Of a DNA stretch of 64,000 bases, positions 60,271 to 64,000 are shown piece by piece; position 1 is the first letter of the stretch, and every line of letters begins with the position of its first letter. This stretch comes from Micromonospora luteifusca (GTDB lineage: Bacteria; Actinomycetota; Actinomycetes; Mycobacteriales; Micromonosporaceae): contig NZ_JAFBBP010000001.1 of NCBI RefSeq assembly GCF_016907275.1, positions 5,818,001 through 5,882,000 of the forward strand. Reading direction: 5' to 3'. The position numbers were made by a program, and so were the translations under genes. Below the pieces are notes generated by a model. The model was given only the letters and a program-made list of their open reading frames with translations, did no database searches and was not told the DNA's origin.

Positions 60271-61299
60271 CTACACCGGCGTGCGGGACAGCGCTACCGC
60301 GGTGCCCAGCGCCAGGCTCATGATCAGCAGCTCGGTCGATGCGAGGCGGACAAACGGTCGACGCCATCGGTGGGGGTCGGCGTTGTTGAGAGCCAGTTGG
60401 GGCAAGGTCACGTGCCGATGGCGCCAGCCGCACAGGACCAGGGTGGTGAACGCCACGGCCTTGGCGCCGAGCAGAAGGCCATAACCGGAGGAGGTGAGCC
60501 CGGCCCACCCGGCGTGCAGTAGACCGGCGATCACGCCGCTGGCACCGAGCAGGACGGCGCAGCCTAGAGCCATGCTGCTGAACCGGGTGGCCGCCGACGC
60601 GAGCTGGTCTGGGGCTCGTCGGGCAAGCCAGACCAACGCTGCCAGGCCGCCGACCCAGACGGCGGCCCCGAGTACGTGTGCCATCAGCAGCATCGCCGCG
60701 GTCGTGTGGTTGCGGGTGGAGGCGGAGTGACCAACGAGCGCCGGAAGGCTCACCAGGACCAGTGATGTGATCAGGGCCGGCCATTCGCCGGCGCCGTCGC
60801 GTCGATTCGCCGCCGCCGCCAGGCTCATGGCAAGACCGATGGCGATGACCAGCTGAGCCGCCAGTGCCCACCCTTGGGTGAGAGTCGTCAGGAAGCGCAC
60901 CACGTCGGCGGAGTTGAGCCCACTGATCGGTCGCCCGGCGACGTCGCTGGCGCACAGGATGATCTGCGCGGCAACCGCGACCGCCGCGACGGCGGCTGTC
61001 GTGCTCGCTGTCTTCAGAGCCGCGCTCCATGTGCCTGTGGCACGCGAGCTACGGTCGAGAAACAAAGCTGGCAGCAGCAGCAATCCGGTCGTCGCCACCG
61101 CGGCGGCGTCGAAGACCAGTCGCGCGACTGGTAAACCCCATCCGGTCACCGGGCCGGGGTCGGGGAGCCCGGGTGGACTCGGGGTGGGCGCGCCACCACC
61201 CAGGAAGAGCGCCATCGCCAGCGACGCCAGCGCCACCAGCGGCAACACGGCACGCAACCTCGGCCGCCAGCCCGGCCGTAGCCGAGAGGCGGTCGTCAC
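60271..61299 (-). CDS. copD: CopD-family copper transport protein
   Basis: A 342-residue polytopic membrane protein with about eight helices. The CopD core is visible: VGHSASTRNHTTAAMLLMAH, VLGAAVWVGGLAALVWLARR, FSSMALGCAVLLGASGVIAG and YGLLLGAKAVAFTTLVLCGW with conserved His and Gly. CopD is thought to import copper delivered by CopC. GTG 61299 overlaps the stop of the copC-like gene before it (GTGA), so the two are coupled. Confidence 0.9.
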   Translation of the reverse strand: MTTASRLRPGWRPRLRAVLPLVALASLAMALFLGGGAPTPSPPGLPDPGPVTGWGLPVARLVFDAAAVATTGLLLLPALFLDRSSRATGTWSAALKTASTTAAVAAVAVAAQIILCASDVAGRPISGLNSADVVRFLTTLTQGWALAAQLVIAIGLAMSLAAAANRRDGAGEWPALITSLVLVSLPALVGHSASTRNHTTAAMLLMAHVLGAAVWVGGLAALVWLARRAPDQLASAATRFSSMALGCAVLLGASGVIAGLLHAGWAGLTSSGYGLLLGAKAVAFTTLVLCGWRHRHVTLPQLALNNADPHRWRRPFVRLASTELLIMSLALGTAVALSRTPV

Positions 61300-61808
61300 G
61301 AGGTGGGCCTGCGGTACATACGAATCCAGTAGATGACAAATGTCAGCATGATCGCGCCACCGAGCAGGTGCAGCGCGTGGGCGACCATGAATCCCTTCAG
61401 CCCGCCTTCGATCACAGTGAAAACGAACCGGCCCGTCAGGGTCTGGCCGGCCACCGACGTGACCTTCCACTCCACGGCGTTGTCACCGCTTGAGTCGGCA
61501 GGCATGGAGACATCGAGCACGGCACTGGCGCCACCGATGTCCCGCAGTGGTGTGCGATCGCCGGTCGGTCCGATCAGGGTGACGCTAGCGCTGTCGGTCC
61601 GCACTGCTTCCCGGAATCGCAGCTCGACCCGCCGCGGTGGAGCTGTCAGCACCGCGTCGGCGCTCGGGCTGCTGGACAGCAGACCACCGTCCACGGTCGT
61701 CGCTCGCGCCGAGGACGACGCGGGTGCGCCCAGAGTAGCGATCATCAGTACGGCGATGGTCAGCGCAACCCGGACGATCACGCAGTGGCTCCGCCTACCC
61801 CGTGGCAT
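61296..61808 (-). CDS. CopC-domain protein with C-terminal helix
   Basis: A 170-residue exported protein: signal peptide (1 to about 30), CopC-like domain (SSSPSADAVLTAPPRRVELR, VEWKVTSVAGQTLTGRFVFT) and a C-terminal helix (AHALHLLGGAIMLTFVIYWI). The mature N-terminus is Ala/Thr (after SARA) and lacks the His1 ligand, and the second site reads SVAGQTL rather than SVDGHPV, so it may not bind Cu(II) in the usual manner. ATG 61808 with GAGGAGG is used. Coupled to copD. Confidence 0.85.
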   Translation of the reverse strand: MPRGRRSHCVIVRVALTIAVLMIATLGAPASSSARATTVDGGLLSSSPSADAVLTAPPRRVELRFREAVRTDSASVTLIGPTGDRTPLRDIGGASAVLDVSMPADSSGDNAVEWKVTSVAGQTLTGRFVFTVIEGGLKGFMVAHALHLLGGAIMLTFVIYWIRMYRRPTS

Positions 61809-61946
61809 CTGCACCTCCTCGGCTCATATACCGGTGTAGTCCTCGAGCTGCCCGATCGGGGGTCAATTTTGAGCAGCAGCAGACGCCAGGGCGGCAGATG
61901 CTCCCATCACCAAATGGAGTCTCGTGACCGAAGATGGGAACGAAAA

Positions 61947-62438
61947 ATGGTAGCTTCAAGTTGGCTGAAGCGACTTCTCGCCTGGGTCATCGACATGCAC
62001 ATCAGCATGGTCTTCCTGGTCCTCGCCTACGTCGGCAGCAATGCCGCCTACGACGCGTTCAGCTCGACCGCCGCGCTGTTGACCAGTATCGCTCTCTACG
62101 TGATCTGGTACGCGGTCGGCTTTTACAACCGCTGCATCCTGATGGGACGGCGTGGCAACTCATTCGGTCGACGGTTGATCAACGCCAACTTGGTGTTCGA
62201 AAAGACCGGCAAGCCGATCGGAGTGTTCAACGCCTTCGTGCGGGAGAACAGCCACTTCATCGACTGGTTCAGCCTGGGGATCGGCTTCCTGATGCCGCTG
62301 TGGGACCGTAAGAGGCAGACCGTCGCGGACAAGGTGATGCGCACCATCACCGTGGAAGGTCCAGTGCCGAACGAGCCGGTCGTTCTCGCGGCGACTCCCG
62401 AGAGCGCCCGAGAGAGGTTCGGACTTTCCACCGCCTGA
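61947..62438 (+). CDS. RDD-family membrane protein
   Basis: A 163-residue protein with an RDD domain: LKRLLAWVIDMHISMVFLVL (Arg and Asp of helix 1), a second helix (LLTSIALYVIWYAVGFYNRC), FGRRLINANLVFEKTGKPIG, and the conserved end DRKRQTVADKVMRTITVEG. RDD proteins are small membrane proteins implicated in ion exchange or secretion. Start at 61947 is preferred; an in-frame ATG at 61914 is possible. Divergent from the CopC/CopD pair. Confidence 0.8.
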   Translation: MVASSWLKRLLAWVIDMHISMVFLVLAYVGSNAAYDAFSSTAALLTSIALYVIWYAVGFYNRCILMGRRGNSFGRRLINANLVFEKTGKPIGVFNAFVRENSHFIDWFSLGIGFLMPLWDRKRQTVADKVMRTITVEGPVPNEPVVLAATPESARERFGLSTA

Positions 62439-62461
62439 GGAGCTGGCGAGCGCTGCCGGTA

Positions 62462-62499
62462 TCTGCGGGCAGCTCCGAGCCGTCGGAGCTGCCCGCAGA
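62462..62499. terminator. Terminator with perfect 17-bp stem
   Basis: TCTGCGGGCAGCTCCGA and its complement around a 4-base GCCG loop, 23 bases after the RDD stop. Confidence 0.9.
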
Positions 62500-62504
62500 C
62501 ACAT

Positions 62505-62640
62505 GTGTGGGTGCCGCGGCGTGGGACGAGGCGATGGCGGCGGACGAGTGGCCCGGACCGCCGGTATGGCTGCACGGTGATCTCCTGGAAGGCAACCTGC
62601 TGGTCGACCGGGGCAGGCTCACCGGGTGTCGTCGACCTGC
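62505..62640 (+). pseudogene. Aminoglycoside phosphotransferase (APH) fragment
   Basis: One frame reads WDEAMAADEWPGPPVWLHGD, then LLEGNLLVDRGRLTG, the HGDxxxxNLL catalytic loop of APH/choline-kinase-like enzymes. A frame change follows within GVVDLPG and the gene then runs into a TnpB fragment. N- and C-terminal lobes are missing. Confidence 0.7.
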
Positions 62641-62903
62641 CCGGTGTGCTGGCGCAGAGTGGTCAAGCCCTGCGGGCGGACCATGATGTGCAGGAGTTGC
62701 GGGTTCGTCGGGCATCGTGATGTTGCCGCGGCGTTCACCATCGCCACCCGGACCCCGGGCGGCGTCACCACCACCGCACCCGACATGGGTGCGGTCATCA
62801 CGCACCGTCGAGCAGGCCGACACCTTCCCGGTGCCGGGCTGTCCCGGCGTGACCCACGCCGCCCACCAGCGGTGTCAGGGTCGGTTGGCCGGCTGAGGCC
62901 CGC
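62626..62903 (+). pseudogene. tnpB: TnpB (IS200/IS605) C-terminal fragment
   Basis: The zinc-finger and last RuvC part of TnpB: SSTCPVCWRRVVKPCGRTMM, CRSCGFVGHRDVAAAFTIAT with four zinc Cys and the third RuvC Asp in HRD. The typical tail THRRAGRHLPGAGLSRRDPR follows. The first two RuvC motifs and the N-terminal RNA-binding part are gone, so it cannot act as a nuclease. A candidate right-end repeat lies at 62975-63000. Confidence 0.8.
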
Positions 62904-62974
62904 CCCACTACCGGTGGGGAGTCGCTCGCTCCGACAACGTCTGGGCGAGGAACCACAACACCACCGACAACCCG

Positions 62975-63000
62975 GTGAACGTTAGTGGTCACAGCACTAG
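62975..63000 (+). repeat. Candidate IS605-like right end
   Basis: GTGAACGTTAGTGGTCACAG plus CACTAG, matching the solo copy at 48315-48340 at 23 of 26 positions. Its position after the TnpB fragment suits the right end of the element, where the guide RNA 3' end would lie. Confidence 0.55.
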
Positions 63001-63126
63001 TAGGGGAGCAGACGTCTGCTGAGAGCCAGGTAACGGCCGTCCAGCCTTCCAGCACTGCCGTTCGGTCCGCCACTACTGTCGGTGGTTGCCGATCAAGGTA
63101 TGACCGGTGGAAGGAAACGAGGCCGA

Positions 63127-63813
63127 ATGAGTACGTCCATCGTCGTTGGAGGCAGTAATGGGCTCGGGCGGGTCATCGCTCAGCATCTTGCGGATCGCGG
63201 GGACACGGTCGTCATCACCAGCCGGGACAAGGCACGGGCAGAGGACGTAGCCGCGGAAATCGGCGGCGCCACCCGAGGGCTGGCTGTCGACCTGTCCCAG
63301 CCGAACACCATCGCCTCCGCGTTCGGCGAGGTCACGGAGGTCGACCACCTCGTCATCACCGCCACGAGCCAGACGCCCAACAGTCTGGGAGACTTCGACG
63401 TGGACGCCGCGGTCACCGCGCTGACCATCAAGCTGGTCGGCTATGCCGAGACGGTACGGGTGCTGCGCGACCGCTTCCGCCCTGGCGCGTCGGCGGTGCT
63501 CTTCGGCGGGTTGGCAAAGGAGCGTCCTTACCCCGGATCCACCATGGTGACAACGCACAACGCGGGTCTCACCGGCCTGGTGAAGACCCTGGCCATCGAG
63601 ATCGCTCCGCACCGGGTCAACGTCCTGCATCCCGGCGTCGTCGGCGACAGCCCGAAATGGCGTGCCATGCCCGACCACCCGCACGTCGCCCGGACCCCGA
63701 TCGGGCGGCTGGTGACGATGGCCGAGGTCGTCGACGCGACCGACTTCCTCCTGCGCAACAGCGGCATCAACGCCCAAGAACTGCTCATCGAGGGCGGGCT
63801 CCTGGCCAACTGA
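63127..63813 (+). CDS. Short-chain dehydrogenase/reductase
   Basis: A 228-residue SDR: cofactor loop STSIVVGGSNGLGRVIAQHL (a GGxNGxG variant of TGxxxGxG), SRDK after beta2 suggesting NADP, LVITATSQT in place of NNAG, and the end region RVNVLHPGVVGDSPKW. The usual Tyr-x-x-x-Lys is not obvious; the corresponding region reads STMVTTHNAGLTGLVKTLAI, with no Tyr. Activity is thus uncertain and it may be a divergent member. ATG 63127 follows GAGG; the 15-residue upstream extension is unlikely. Confidence 0.82.
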   Translation: MSTSIVVGGSNGLGRVIAQHLADRGDTVVITSRDKARAEDVAAEIGGATRGLAVDLSQPNTIASAFGEVTEVDHLVITATSQTPNSLGDFDVDAAVTALTIKLVGYAETVRVLRDRFRPGASAVLFGGLAKERPYPGSTMVTTHNAGLTGLVKTLAIEIAPHRVNVLHPGVVGDSPKWRAMPDHPHVARTPIGRLVTMAEVVDATDFLLRNSGINAQELLIEGGLLAN

Positions 63814-64000
63814 CGCGGCGTCCCAGACGTCGTCCTCGCGGGATGCGCTCAGAACACGTCGCTGACCTCACGCGACCCATGCCGAATGTTCTGCCCGCAT
63901 CAACTGCGGCTGCTGCCCCTGCGCGACACGGTCGCCGTGGACCGGATCAGCAGGCTGTGGATGGGTCCAGCAGCCTAATACTCCAGCCGGGGATTGTGAT

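Noticed and set aside
62626..62903. TnpB gene as an active RNA-guided nuclease
   Set aside because: Only the zinc finger and last RuvC motif remain; the first two catalytic residues and RNA-binding part are missing.
63814..64000. Short coding-like segment near the right edge
   Set aside because: Too short, no start, and no recognisable family before the window ends.

Overview
The window is high-GC actinobacterial DNA. GTG and TTG starts, ATGA/GTGA stop-start overlaps, many actinobacterial two-component, ROK, BadF and DeoR-type proteins, and a LexA-like box all fit. The style of the genes and mobile elements is most like Micromonosporaceae (Micromonospora and relatives), but no rRNA or tRNA is present to settle this.

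Layout. 0.4-5.6 kb: an AhpD-family peroxidase, an FAD-linked oxidase, a small conserved protein and a PadR regulator-membrane protein pair. 5.8-8.7 kb: a mobile-element zone. A 1.72-kb IS5-like transposon carries a GNAT acetyltransferase and splits an 81-codon gene, which is restored in frame if the element and one TA are removed. An IS3 remnant lies beside it. 8.9-11.0 kb: a secreted propeller-like protein and a lipoprotein. 11-17 kb: regulators (MerR, LysR), an FAD monooxygenase and an F420-type reductase, among fragments of HNH, CDF, ArsC, epimerase, IS5 and XRE genes. 17.5-20.6 kb: a CPBP protease with a NarL-type two-component system, a perfect terminator and a broken FtsX permease.

20.8-46.5 kb is the centrepiece, an amino-sugar catabolic island. 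Its first half has a PfkB kinase, a class II aldolase, a DeoR repressor, an ABC sugar importer, an AgaS-like SIS isomerase and a Tat-exported GH109 enzyme (the alpha-N-acetylgalactosaminidase family). Its second half has a ROK kinase, a 1434-residue secreted six-hairpin protein with two LamG domains, a secreted GH84-type beta-N-acetylglucosaminidase with LamG, a HutC-type GntR regulator with its operator, a second ABC importer, a BadF/BadG kinase, a leaderless neutral-ceramidase-like protein and a second SIS protein. Together these could cut GalNAc/GlcNAc-containing glycans outside the cell, import the products, phosphorylate, deacetylate and isomerise them, and split the tagatose bisphosphate to trioses. 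No NagA/AgaA deacetylase is present. The ceramidase-like protein, with its zinc and serine motifs intact, is a candidate replacement.

46.5-54.6 kb holds small conserved genes (one under a LexA-like box), a membrane protein ending at an IS605-like end repeat, and an HpaB-like monooxygenase followed by a DrrAB-type exporter, a DUF6157 protein and a VOC protein. 55.0-61.8 kb is a second notable island. CopC and CopD/CopC genes flank a carrier-protein trio (AMP-forming ligase, type III PLP decarboxylase, stand-alone acyl carrier protein) with a GNAT and an alpha/beta hydrolase whose nucleophile elbow carries cysteine. 61.9-64 kb: an RDD membrane protein, APH and TnpB remnants and an SDR. No CRISPR array, tRNA, rRNA or replication origin was seen.
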